Positions 26,550-34,953 of a stretch of DNA of 64,000 nucleotides are shown piece after piece. The notes below the pieces were generated by a model. The model saw only the letters and a program-made list of their open reading frames with translations, had not been told where the DNA came from and searched no databases. Each line of letters starts with the position of its first letter. Within the stretch, counting starts at the first letter, position 1. A program made the translations under genes and the position numbers. The stretch is from an uncultured Collinsella sp. (GTDB lineage Bacteria; Actinomycetota; Coriobacteriia; Coriobacteriales; Coriobacteriaceae). The DNA lies in the NCBI GenBank assembly GCA_902493375.1, contig CABUPH010000004.1:1-64000 (forward strand). The letters run 5' to 3'.

Positions 26550-27341
26550 CTAGAAGACCACCACCTTGGAAGCATCGAACACGGGGCCGCACATGCAAGC
26601 ACCCTTCATACCGTCGACCGTCTCGACATTGCAGGTGTTGCAGGCGCCAAAGCCACAGCTCATCATGCGCTCGAGCGACACCTCGCAGTACGCACCGGCC
26701 TCGGCGGCAGCGGCGGCGACTTTCTTCATCATGACGGCGGGACCGCAGCTGGCGACGTAGTCGTAGCCGCCCTCGCCGAGCAGCTCGGCTGCCGGGTCGG
26801 TGCAAAAACCGTGCGTGCCCAGCGTGCCATCGTCGGTGCACACGTTAACCGTGGCGCCCAGCGCGCGGAACTCGTCGATGCCCACGGCCTTGGAAGCGGT
26901 GCCAAAGCCCAGGCACACGTCCACATCAACACTCTGCTCGGCAAGCATACCGGCAAGACACAGCACAGGCGGAACGCCGATGCCACCGGCGACGAGCAGG
27001 GCCTTCCTGGTGCCCTCGGGTACCATCCAGCCACGGCCACCGGGGCCCAGCAGGTTAGAGGAGGAGCCAGGGCCCATCTGGGACAAACGACGGGTATCGT
27101 CGCCCACGACGGCGTACCACAGCTCGACGGTGCCGGCCTCGGCGTCGGCGCGGTAGTAGCTCAGGGGCACGCGAAGCAGTGAGGACGCATCACCGGGTAC
27201 GGCGATGTTCACAAACTGACCGGGCTTGAGCGCACTTGCAAGCTTGGGGGCCGAGATGACGAGCGAGAAGACGCCGTCGGCAATCTCCCGGTTCGAGACG
27301 ACCTCGAAGTCATGCATGCGTGCAGTGGAAGGTGTGGGCAT
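26550..27341 (-). CDS. pyrK: Dihydroorotate dehydrogenase electron-transfer subunit PyrK
   Basis: FAD and [2Fe-2S] subunit that links PyrD to NAD+. The 263-aa protein has the ferredoxin-reductase FAD domain (LRVPLSYYRAD), the NAD domain (LLVAGGIGVPPVLCLAG), and a C-terminal cluster motif CGFGACNTC followed by a cysteine in GACMCGP. The ATG at 27341 has GGAG 5 nt upstream. Its stop codon overlaps possible pyrD start codons. Confidence 0.94.
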   Translation of the reverse strand: MPTPSTARMHDFEVVSNREIADGVFSLVISAPKLASALKPGQFVNIAVPGDASSLLRVPLSYYRADAEAGTVELWYAVVGDDTRRLSQMGPGSSSNLLGPGGRGWMVPEGTRKALLVAGGIGVPPVLCLAGMLAEQSVDVDVCLGFGTASKAVGIDEFRALGATVNVCTDDGTLGTHGFCTDPAAELLGEGGYDYVASCGPAVMMKKVAAAAAEAGAYCEVSLERMMSCGFGACNTCNVETVDGMKGACMCGPVFDASKVVVF

Positions 27342-27433
27342 AAACGCTCCAATCCCCCATGCGGTTGCATGGTCCAAACGAATAGAAAGCGCGGCACCGC
27401 AAGGGCGCCGCGCACAAAAGCGATAAGGCTATG

Positions 27434-28723
27434 CTAGCAGATGCAGCCGTCGGCAAGCGTCTGTTTACCGCCGACAAATACATCGGTGGCACGACCGGTG
27501 AGCGTGCGGCCGGCAAAACCGGAGTTCTCGGCGCGCGACTCGTAACCGTCCTCGCCAACCGTCCAGGTTGCGGAGGGGTCGAACACGGTCAGGTCGGCAA
27601 CGGATCCCGCCTTGACCTGAACCTGGTCGAGACCCAGGATCTCACGCGGTTTGATGGCCATGAGCTCGACCATGCGGCCCATGCTCATCTTGCCCGTGTT
27701 GACCAGCTCGGTGAGCACGAGCGACAGCGAGGTCTCGAGGCCGATCATGCCAAAGGGCGCCAGCTCGAACTCGCGGGCCTTCTCCCACGGGGTGTGCGGA
27801 GCGTGATCGGTAACGATCACGTCGACGGTACCGTCGATGACGCCCTGACGAATGGCCTCGGCGTCCTCGTCGGTGCGCAGCGGCGGATTGACCTTGAGCG
27901 AGGTGTTGTAGGTCTCGTCCAAGTCGTTCTCGGTCAGGAACATGTGGTGCGGGGTGGCCTCGCAGGTCACCTGGACACCGGCGGCCTTACCAGCACGCAC
28001 GAGCTCGAGACCGTGAGCGGTGGAGATGTGCTGGATGTGCAGCTTGGCACCGGTCAGCTTGGCGATCTCGATGTCGCGGGCGATCTGAAGCTCCTCGCCG
28101 GCGGCCGGCCAGCCCTCGAGGGCCAGACGGGTCGAGACCTTGCCCTCGTTGATCTGGCCGTGGCCGACCAGATCCTCGTCCTGGCAGTGGCTCATAAAGA
28201 CCTTGCCGAACATCTTGCCGTAGTCCATGCAGCGACGGAGCATGCCCGCGCCCTGCACGCCGCGACCATCGTCGGTGAAGGCGACGGCGCCGTGGGCGAC
28301 CATATCGCCCATCTCGGACATGGCCTCGCCCTTAAGACCGCGGGTCATAGCGCCCGACGGATAGACGCGGCAGTGACCGACCTCGGCAGCACGGGACTTA
28401 ACGAACTCCACGACGGTACCGTTATCGGTAACGGGATCGGTGTTGGGCATGGAGCACACGCCGGTAAAGCCGCCCTTTGCAGCTGCGCGGGTGCCGCTCT
28501 CGATGTCCTCTTTGACCTCGTAGCCGGGCTCGCGAAGGTGAACGTGCATATCCACCAGGCCGGGGACGAGGTACTTGCCGGAAAGGTCGCGGACCTCGGC
28601 TCCCTCGACGGCGAGATTCTCGCCGACCTCGGCGATCTTGTCGCCGTCAATCAGGACGTCAACGACACCGTCAAGCTCGACGGACGGGTCGACGACGTGG
28701 GCATTCTTAAGAAGCAAGGCCAT
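27434..28723 (-). CDS. pyrC: Dihydroorotase
   Basis: Zinc amidohydrolase that cyclises carbamoyl-aspartate to dihydroorotate. The 429-aa protein has VDMHVHLREPG (metal ligands HxH), GGFTGVCSMPNT, the HCQDEDLVGHG region, IQHISTAHG and VTDHAPHTP. This is the type I (multidomain-like) family, not the E. coli type. The ATG at 28723 has GGAGG 8 nt upstream and overlaps the end of pyrB by 17 nt. Confidence 0.95.
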   Translation of the reverse strand: MALLLKNAHVVDPSVELDGVVDVLIDGDKIAEVGENLAVEGAEVRDLSGKYLVPGLVDMHVHLREPGYEVKEDIESGTRAAAKGGFTGVCSMPNTDPVTDNGTVVEFVKSRAAEVGHCRVYPSGAMTRGLKGEAMSEMGDMVAHGAVAFTDDGRGVQGAGMLRRCMDYGKMFGKVFMSHCQDEDLVGHGQINEGKVSTRLALEGWPAAGEELQIARDIEIAKLTGAKLHIQHISTAHGLELVRAGKAAGVQVTCEATPHHMFLTENDLDETYNTSLKVNPPLRTDEDAEAIRQGVIDGTVDVIVTDHAPHTPWEKAREFELAPFGMIGLETSLSLVLTELVNTGKMSMGRMVELMAIKPREILGLDQVQVKAGSVADLTVFDPSATWTVGEDGYESRAENSGFAGRTLTGRATDVFVGGKQTLADGCIC

Positions 28724-29651
28724 TATCGGCACCTCCAAGCAGCAGATACAGGATAGCCATACGCACGCAGATACCGGCGTAGACCTGCTCCAGGATGACG
28801 GAGCGTTGCGGGTGGTCGGCCATATAGGAGTCGAACTCGACGCCGCGGTTGATGGGGCCCGGGTGGCAGATGATCGCGTCGGGCTTCATGAGCTTCTCGC
28901 GGTCCTTGGTCAGGCCGAAGAGCTTGTGGTACTCGCGAATGGTCGGGAACGGGGCACCCTCGAGGCGCTCCTGCTGCACGCGCAGCATGTAGACGACGTC
29001 CAGCTCGGGCAGGACGGAATCGAGGTCGCTCGTCACGTGGTCGCAGCCCAGGACCTCGGGCGCCGGCGGCAGCAGCGTGCCGGGGGCGACGGCGTAGGTC
29101 TCACAGCCCATGATCTTAAGGGCGGGGATCAGCGAGCCGCAAACGCGGGAGTGGGAGATGTCGCCGACGACGGCGACCTTCAGACCGTGGAAGTCACCCT
29201 TGTGCTCCCAGATGGTGTACAGGTCGAGCAGGGCCTGCGTGGGATGGTTGTGCTTGCCGTCGCCGGCGCAGATGACGCTCGCGGGCGAGTTCTGCGTGAC
29301 GATGTAGGGAGCGCCGGCGTGCTTGTCGCGCACGACGATGCAGTCGATCTTGTAGGCGTTGAGGGTCTCGACGGTGTCGACGAGGCTCTCGCCCTTGACC
29401 GTGGAGGTCGAGGAGCCGCCAAAGTTGAGGCTGTCGGCCGAAAGACGCTTCTCGGCGAGCTCGAAGGAGCTGCGGGTGCGCGTCGAGGGCTCGTTGAACA
29501 TGTTGACGATGGTCTTGCCCTTGAGCGTGGGGACCTTCTTGATCGCACGCTCGTTGACCTCGGAGAACGCCTTGGCGGTCTCGAGGATGAGCTTGATGTC
29601 CTCTTCGGAGTACTCGGTAATGTCGATCAGGTGCTTATGGTTGAACGCCAC
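28707..29651 (-). CDS. pyrB: Aspartate carbamoyltransferase catalytic subunit
   Basis: Condenses carbamoyl phosphate with aspartate, the committed pyrimidine step. Signatures are FNEPSTRTRSSFELA (carbamoyl-phosphate site STRTR), HNHPTQALLDLYT, VGDISHSRV and HPGPINRG. No pyrI regulatory gene is adjacent, as in Gram-positive operons. A GTG at 29663 also opens the frame but it touches the GGGAGG ribosome site; the GTG at 29651 gives workable spacing and 314 aa. Start confidence is moderate. Confidence 0.92.
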   Translation of the reverse strand: MAFNHKHLIDITEYSEEDIKLILETAKAFSEVNERAIKKVPTLKGKTIVNMFNEPSTRTRSSFELAEKRLSADSLNFGGSSTSTVKGESLVDTVETLNAYKIDCIVVRDKHAGAPYIVTQNSPASVICAGDGKHNHPTQALLDLYTIWEHKGDFHGLKVAVVGDISHSRVCGSLIPALKIMGCETYAVAPGTLLPPAPEVLGCDHVTSDLDSVLPELDVVYMLRVQQERLEGAPFPTIREYHKLFGLTKDREKLMKPDAIICHPGPINRGVEFDSYMADHPQRSVILEQVYAGICVRMAILYLLLGGADNGLAS

Positions 29652-29655
29652 GGTA

Positions 29656-30252
<597 letters not shown>

Positions 30253-30360
30253 TCACATGTCTTGACTGCTGACACAGTCAAAAAAATAGATGCCCGACCG
30301 CTCAAAGCGGACCAGACACCCACAAGGAAGGGCTGCTCTTTGGCAGCTATGTAATTCCAT
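30253..30360 (-). CDS. Possible 35-aa pyr leader peptide
   Basis: An ATG at 30360 opens 35 codons ending in TGA at 30253, 12 nt before the pyrR start. The peptide starts MELHSCQRAALPCGC and ends SGIYFFDCVSSQDM. It runs straight through the terminator hairpin and its T-tract, as in UTP-sensitive translational attenuation of enterobacterial pyrBI. The ribosome site is poor (GAGA 7 nt upstream), and a chance open frame of this length is possible. Confidence 0.4.
   Translation of the reverse strand: MELHSCQRAALPCGCLVRFERSGIYFFDCVSSQDM
30280..30311 (-). terminator. Attenuator of the pyr operon
   Basis: The stem CCGCT-TTG-AGCGG, with weaker flanking pairs, is followed on the minus strand by TATTTTTTT, 40 nt before pyrR. 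Two further hairpins lie upstream in the leader: GGGTA-CGAGA-TACCC (30363-30377) and GCTGC-CAAAGA-GCAGC (30331-30346). These could form competing structures. Confidence 0.65.
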
Positions 30361-30395
30361 GCGGGTATCTCGTACCCCTTTAATGGTCAAGGGAT

Positions 30396-30401
30396 AGTGT
30401 A
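30396..30401 (-). promoter_or_regulatory. Candidate -10 of the pyr operon
   Basis: TACACT on the minus strand with a poor TCGCAA 17 bp upstream would give a leader of about 150 nt covering the attenuator. Other starts are possible. Confidence 0.35.
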
Positions 30402-30494
30402 GCCAACCTCGAGCTTAATTGCGAGCATAAATACAGAGCAATCCGTAAACGGAGCCCAATGCTCCATAAACCTATATATATTTGTGGGACGAGC

Positions 30495-30523
30495 TTGAAA
30501 ACGCACGCACGAGCTGGCATAAT
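30495..30523 (+). promoter_or_regulatory. Distal promoter of rpmB
   Basis: TTGAAA (30495-30500), a 17-bp spacer, and CATAAT (30518-30523) are close to the housekeeping consensus. The region 30241-30692 otherwise holds only the pyr leader and this promoter region, with no gene seen. Confidence 0.6.
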
Positions 30524-30629
30524 CCCCTCTGCTGCACGCAAATCGGATCTACGTCCAGGGCCGTGGCGTGAGCACTATCGCCAAAAGAGGAATATCTCTG
30601 TGTAGATTGCGCACAGGGAGCGACTTCTG

Positions 30630-30638
30630 TGCTATAGT
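30630..30638 (+). promoter_or_regulatory. Proximal extended -10 promoter of rpmB
   Basis: TGC-TATAGT (extended -10) lies about 55 nt before the rpmB ATG; TTGCGC further upstream is at non-optimal spacing. Confidence 0.5.
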
Positions 30639-30692
30639 TCAGGCTTGTTTGTTAACGCGACATGTTCGTTTGTCGCCCAAGGAGGGTCAGTT

Positions 30693-30881
30693 ATGTCCAA
30701 AGTTTGCGAAGTTTGCGGTAAGCACCCCGTTGCCGGTCGCTCCATCAGCCACTCTCACCGCGTCACCAACCGTAAGTTCCGCCCCAACATCCAGCGCGTC
30801 TACGTCGTCGTCGATGGTCACCGTCGCAAGATGAACGTTTGCTCCACCTGCCTCAAGTCTGGCAAGGTTGCGCGCTCCTAA
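30693..30881 (+). CDS. rpmB: 50S ribosomal protein L28
   Basis: Large-subunit ribosomal protein, 62 aa. It shows SKVCEVCGKHPVAGRSISHS at the N-terminus and CSTCLKSGKV at the C-terminus. The two CxxC pairs make this the zinc-binding (C+) form. The ATG at 30693 has AAGGAGGG 7 nt upstream; the open frame from 30645 is not conserved. Monocistronic, between two promoters and a strong terminator. Confidence 0.96.
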   Translation: MSKVCEVCGKHPVAGRSISHSHRVTNRKFRPNIQRVYVVVDGHRRKMNVCSTCLKSGKVARS

Positions 30882-30949
30882 ATAAGGTCTTACCAACAAG
30901 TACCTCGGACTCTCCGGGTCAAAGACCTCGCGTTCACATAGAACTTACC

Positions 30950-30982
30950 AAAGGCGCCCTCCCCTACGGAGGGCGCCTTTTT
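30950..30982 (+). terminator. Intrinsic terminator of rpmB
   Basis: A 13-bp stem AAAGGCGCCCTCC/GGAGGGCGCCTTT (30950-30962 with 30968-30980) with TTTTT at 30978-30982. Confidence 0.95.
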
Positions 30983-30983
30983 G

Positions 30984-31045
30984 CACTCATTGGGGACAGA
31001 CTTACATGAGTGTTTTCACGCATTGGGGACAGACTTAGATGAGTG
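30984..31045. repeat. Left pair of REP-like hairpins
   Basis: Two tandem hairpins, 30984-31012 (CACTCAT/ATGAGTG) and 31017-31045 (CACGCAT/ATGAGTG, one mismatch). Each encloses a TGGGGACAGACTTA(C/G) core. Inverted counterparts lie at the other end of the transposase at 32010-32065. Confidence 0.85.
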
Positions 31046-31107
31046 CTTTCCAAAGCTCACAGTGCATCGACGAACTCACGGCGCTTCGATCGTCACCAGT
31101 ACGTGCC

Positions 31108-31883
31108 TCACGCCGCCTCGTTCCAGCCCGCGGTGGCCTTGGTTACGCTTGTAGCGCCGATGCCGGTGATACGGGCAATTTGCTTGACCGTGAGATGTGC
31201 CCGCCTGAGACTCAGCAGACAGGCATCGCGTTCCGGGCGCGGCAGGACCTTGAGCAGCGCAGGATCTATGCTCGGCAGGACTTCGTGCGCAATGGAAAGG
31301 GCCTCCTCATCGGGGATCCGCCGGCGTGGAAGAACCTCCACTGACCAAGTGCGCCCGGCAACTTCCTCGAGATGCTCGCAATAGCAACGGGAGCCTCCGA
31401 CGATATCGAGCATAGGAGCCGCGTCACAGATGTCAAAGGGATCATAGCCCAGCTGATATGCCTTGTAGCTTGACCAGCGGTACGCCTCGAGCGAGTCGAG
31501 CGCACCTTTCACGGGATTGAGATGGATATAATCGAGCAGCTGTACCGCCTGCGTGTCCGACTCAACCGCGACCCGTGAATAGCGATTGTCAAACAGATGG
31601 CCTGTTCTCCCCGTTTTCCCATTGAAATACTTGGCATACGCCGTCAGCGCACACTGCATTGCCTTTGAAAGATTGTCAAATGGGTCATCAACCATCAAAT
31701 GGAAGTGGTTGTCCATAAGGCACCAGCCAACACCGCCACTTTATGGCGCGCGAACCTGTCCGAGATGTCCGATAAGAAACGATATCGGTCAGAGTCATCT
31801 TCAAAAATAATCTGTTTAGAGTTACCACGGTCAAAGACGTGGTAATAACCGGTGAGCGAAACGGCGCGGGCACATCGAGGCAT
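31108..31883 (-). pseudogene. RAYT / Y1-type transposase, frameshifted
   Basis: Single-strand HUH transposase of the REP-associated (TnpA_REP) family. The N-terminal part (MPRCARAVSLTGYYHVFDRG, GGAGAG site, ATG at 31883) and the main part (MDNHFHLMVDD with the HUH motif HFH, YIHLNPVKGALDS, and a C-terminal HTH in LTVKQIARITGIGATSVTKA) are in different frames. Restoring one base near 31723-31729 would rejoin them through the expected A-W-C-L-M-D-N sequence inside the conserved motif. So the gene carries a 1-nt deletion, or there is a sequencing error or programmed frameshift. The joined protein would be about 258 aa, near the family norm. Confidence 0.85.
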
Positions 31884-32009
31884 AATCTCTCCTTTCAAAA
31901 ACTGAACAGGCAACACCTAAAAGGAGAGAAGGAACGCGAAATGCTGAGCCTGTGATCTATATATATCCTATGAACGGCAAAAACAGGCCCAGAACGGCAA
32001 AATGGCAAA

Positions 32010-32065
32010 ACGATGTCTGTCCCAAATGAGTGAAAGCACTCATGTAAGTCTGTCCCCAATGAGCG
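32010..32065. repeat. Right pair of REP-like hairpins
   Basis: The hairpin 32037-32065 (CACTCAT with ATGAGCG) and a degenerate partner at 32010-32032 both carry the complementary core GTAAGTCTGTCCCCA or TCTGTCCCA. They are inverted relative to the left pair. The rest of 31884-32216 holds only promoter-type sequence. Confidence 0.8.
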
Positions 32066-32095
32066 GGGCGATGCAGCAGGCAGATAGTTTTAGTT

Positions 32096-32124
32096 AAAAC
32101 GCTTCATTGTGTTGAAGCGTTTTA
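32096..32124. terminator. Hairpin upstream of adhE
   Basis: An 11-bp stem AAAACGCTTCA/TGAAGCGTTTT (32096-32106 with 32113-32123), loop TTGTGT. AT-rich ends make it a possible bidirectional terminator or a regulator site in front of adhE. Confidence 0.5.
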
Positions 32125-32167
32125 GTGTGCCTTTTACGGGAATCTTGCCGTTTGCCGAATAATTTCT

Positions 32168-32176
32168 TGCTATCAT
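32168..32176 (+). promoter_or_regulatory. Extended -10 promoter of adhE
   Basis: TGC-TATCAT lies 40 nt before the start codon. No good -35 is present. I looked for a Rex (NADH) operator and did not find a convincing one. Confidence 0.5.
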
Positions 32177-32216
32177 GCAAGGCGTAGGGTAAATCTCCGA
32201 TCGCAAGGAGACACAA

Positions 32217-34865
32217 ATGGTGAAAAAGTCACCGGAAAACACTACTCCCGCAATTGTGGACAACGTAGAGGCGCTTGAGGCTAAGCTCGCTCAGATGCGA
32301 GAGGCCCAGGCGCTTTTTGCTACGTACACGCAGGAGCAGGTCGATAAGATCTTCTATGAGGCCGCCATGGCCGCCAACAAGGCTCGTATCCCGTTGGCGA
32401 AGTTGGCCATCGAGGAGACCGGCCGCGGCGTTCTTGAGGACAAGGTCATCAAGAACCACTACGCCGCAGAGTACATCTACAACGCTTACAAGAACACCAA
32501 GACCTGTGGTGTCCTGGAGCGCGACGAGGCTTACGGCATCACCAAGATCGCCGAGCCCATCGGCATCGTGGGCGCCGTCATCCCGACGACCAACCCCACC
32601 TCCACCGCGATCTTCAAGACGCTGATCTGCCTGAAGACCCGCAACGCCATCATCATCTCCCCGCACCCGGCAGCCGCCAAGTGCACCATCGCCGCCGCCA
32701 AGCTCGTGCTTGACGCTGCCGTCAAGGCCGGCGCCCCCGAGGGCATCATCGGCTGGGTCGATGTCCCCTCCATCGAGCTGACCAACATGGTCATGCGCGA
32801 CGTCGACATCATCCTCGCCACCGGTGGCCCGGGCATGGTCAAGGCCGCTTACTCCTCGGGCAAGCCCGCCCTGGGCGTTGGCGCCGGTAACACCCCGGTC
32901 GTCATCGACGACACTGCCGACGTGCTGCTCGCCGTCAACTCCATCATCCACTCCAAGACCTTCGACAACGGCATGATCTGCGCTTCCGAGCAGTCCGTGA
33001 CCGTCATCGACACCATCTATGACCAGGTCAAGGCCGAGTTCCAGAAGCGCGGCTGCTACTTCGTCAAGCAGGGTGCCGAGATGGAGGCCCTGCGTGCCGC
33101 CATGTTCAAGAACGGCGCTCTCGATCACCGCATCCCCGGCATGGCCGCCGCCAAGATCGCCGAGCTCGCCGGCATCGAGGTTCCCGCCAAGACCAAGATC
33201 CTGATCGCCGAGATCACCTCCACCGACCCCGCCAAGGAGGAGTTCTCCCACGAGAAGCTCTCCCCGGTCCTGGCCATGTACCACGCCAAGGACTTCCAGG
33301 AGGCCGTCGACAAGGCTGAGCACCTGGTGCTCGCCGGTGGCCCGGGCCACACCGCCTCTCTGTACGTGCACCCCGCCCAGGCCGAGAAGATCAGCCTGTT
33401 CGAGCACGTCATGAAGGCCTGCCGTATCGTCATCAACACCCCGTCCTCGCACGGTGGCATCGGTGACCTGTACAACTTTGGCATGAAGCCGTCTCTGACC
33501 CTGGGCTGCGGCTCCTGGGGCGGCAACTCCGTCTCCGAGAACGTTGGGGTGAAGCACTTGATCAACGTTAAGACTGTGGCCGAGCGCCGTGAGAACATGC
33601 TGTGGTTCCGCGCTCCCGAGAAGGTCTACTTCAAGAAGGGTTCCACGCCCGTCGCCCTCGACGAGCTTGGCAACGTCATGGGCAAGAAGCGCGCCTTCAT
33701 CGTCACCGACCAGTTCCTCTTCAAGAATGGCAACACCCGCGCCATCGAGGCCAAGCTCGACGAGATGGGCATCGCCCACGACTGCTTCTACGACGTCGAG
33801 CCCGATCCGTCGCTGCAGTGCGCACGTCGCGGCGCCAAGCAGATGGCTCTCTTTGAGCCGGACGTCATCATCGCCGTTGGCGGTGGCTCCGCTATGGACG
33901 CCGGCAAGATCATGTGGATGATGTACGAGCACCCCGAGTGCAAGTTTGAGGACATGGCCATGGACTTCATGGACATCCGCAAGCGTATCTTCACCTTCCC
34001 CGAGATGGGCAAGAAGGCCTACTTCGTCGCCGTCCCGACCTCTTCGGGTACCGGCTCCGAGTGCACGCCGTTCGCCATTATCACCGACAAGGAGACCGGC
34101 ATCAAGTGGCCGCTCGCCGACTACGCGCTGCTCCCCAACATGGCTATCGTCGACGCCGACAACTGCATGACCGCCCCGCGCGGCCTGACCGCTGCCTCCG
34201 GCATCGACGTCATGACCCACGCCATCGAGTCCTACGTCTCCATCATGGCTTCCGACTACACCAAGGGCCTCTCCGAGCGCGCTGCTAAGCTCGTCTTCGA
34301 GAACCTGCCCTCCAGCTTCACGAACGGCGCCAAGGACCCGCACGCCCGCGAGGAGATGCACAACGCCTCCTGCATGGCCGGTATGGCCTTCGCCAACGCC
34401 TTCCTGGGCCTCAACCACTCCATGGCCCACAAGCTCGGCGCCTTCCATCACCTGCCCCACGGCCTCGCCAACGCCGTCATCCTGACCCGCGTCATGCGCT
34501 ACAACGCCGCCGAGGCTCCCGTCAAGATGGGTACCTTCTCCCAGTATCCTTACCCCAACGCGCTGCACAACTACGCCGAGATGGCCAAGTACTGCGGCAT
34601 CGAGGGCAAGGACGACAAGGAGGTCTTCGAGAACTTCATCACGAAGCTCGAGGAGCTCAAGGACTTCATCGGCGTCAAGAAGACCATCGCCGACTACGGT
34701 GTCGACGAGCAGTACTTCCTCGACACCCTCGACGAGATGACCGAGCAGGCATTCAACGACCAGTGCACCGGCGCTAACCCGCGCTACCCGCTCATGAGCG
34801 AGATCAAGGAGCTCTACCTGGACGCCTACTACGGCCGCGAGCCCCAGGATTACGCCGTCTGCTAG
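32217..34865 (+). CDS. adhE: Bifunctional acetaldehyde-CoA / alcohol dehydrogenase
   Basis: Fermentative enzyme that reduces acetyl-CoA to acetaldehyde and then ethanol, regenerating NAD+; it forms spirosome filaments in characterised species. The 882-aa protein has an N-terminal aldehyde dehydrogenase domain (residues about 1-440; PTTNPTSTAIFKTLICLKTRN, catalytic cysteine in GMICASEQSV). A C-terminal iron-dependent alcohol dehydrogenase follows (AVGGGSAMDAGKIMWMMYE, metal-binding GLNHSMAHKLGAFHHLPHG). ATG with AAGGAG 7 nt upstream. Strongly C-ending codons suggest high expression. It is one of very few plus-strand genes here. Confidence 0.97.
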   Translation: MVKKSPENTTPAIVDNVEALEAKLAQMREAQALFATYTQEQVDKIFYEAAMAANKARIPLAKLAIEETGRGVLEDKVIKNHYAAEYIYNAYKNTKTCGVLERDEAYGITKIAEPIGIVGAVIPTTNPTSTAIFKTLICLKTRNAIIISPHPAAAKCTIAAAKLVLDAAVKAGAPEGIIGWVDVPSIELTNMVMRDVDIILATGGPGMVKAAYSSGKPALGVGAGNTPVVIDDTADVLLAVNSIIHSKTFDNGMICASEQSVTVIDTIYDQVKAEFQKRGCYFVKQGAEMEALRAAMFKNGALDHRIPGMAAAKIAELAGIEVPAKTKILIAEITSTDPAKEEFSHEKLSPVLAMYHAKDFQEAVDKAEHLVLAGGPGHTASLYVHPAQAEKISLFEHVMKACRIVINTPSSHGGIGDLYNFGMKPSLTLGCGSWGGNSVSENVGVKHLINVKTVAERRENMLWFRAPEKVYFKKGSTPVALDELGNVMGKKRAFIVTDQFLFKNGNTRAIEAKLDEMGIAHDCFYDVEPDPSLQCARRGAKQMALFEPDVIIAVGGGSAMDAGKIMWMMYEHPECKFEDMAMDFMDIRKRIFTFPEMGKKAYFVAVPTSSGTGSECTPFAIITDKETGIKWPLADYALLPNMAIVDADNCMTAPRGLTAASGIDVMTHAIESYVSIMASDYTKGLSERAAKLVFENLPSSFTNGAKDPHAREEMHNASCMAGMAFANAFLGLNHSMAHKLGAFHHLPHGLANAVILTRVMRYNAAEAPVKMGTFSQYPYPNALHNYAEMAKYCGIEGKDDKEVFENFITKLEELKDFIGVKKTIADYGVDEQYFLDTLDEMTEQAFNDQCTGANPRYPLMSEIKELYLDAYYGREPQDYAVC

Positions 34866-34953
34866 TTTTAGCACGGTTTTTAACGGCAGGGGTGCACGGG
34901 TGTTTCACACACCCCCGCCGTCGCTTCTATCGCATCGTTGAAAGGATGCAACC

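Larger units (their letters stand above)
30984..32065 (-). mobile_element. REP-associated transposase (RAYT) unit with inverted hairpin ends
   Basis: About 1.1 kb containing a frameshifted Y1-family transposase bounded by tandem REP-like hairpins in inverted orientation. This is the arrangement of RAYT/REP units, in which the host-domesticated transposase recognises hairpin repeats scattered in the genome. It sits between the rpmB terminator and the adhE promoter. Confidence 0.75.

Noticed and set aside
30984..31045. Tandem hairpins as a CRISPR array
   Set aside because: Only two units with no constant spacer length, and they recur inverted at the other end of a transposase gene.
32066..32216. 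Rex (NADH-responsive) operator upstream of adhE
   Set aside because: The hairpin contains TTGTGTTGAAG but no TTGTGA-N-TCACAA type palindrome.
32229..34874. An 881-codon minus-strand frame opposite adhE
   Set aside because: Repetitive Val/Leu/Gly/Asp composition typical of antisense frames; adhE is unmistakable.
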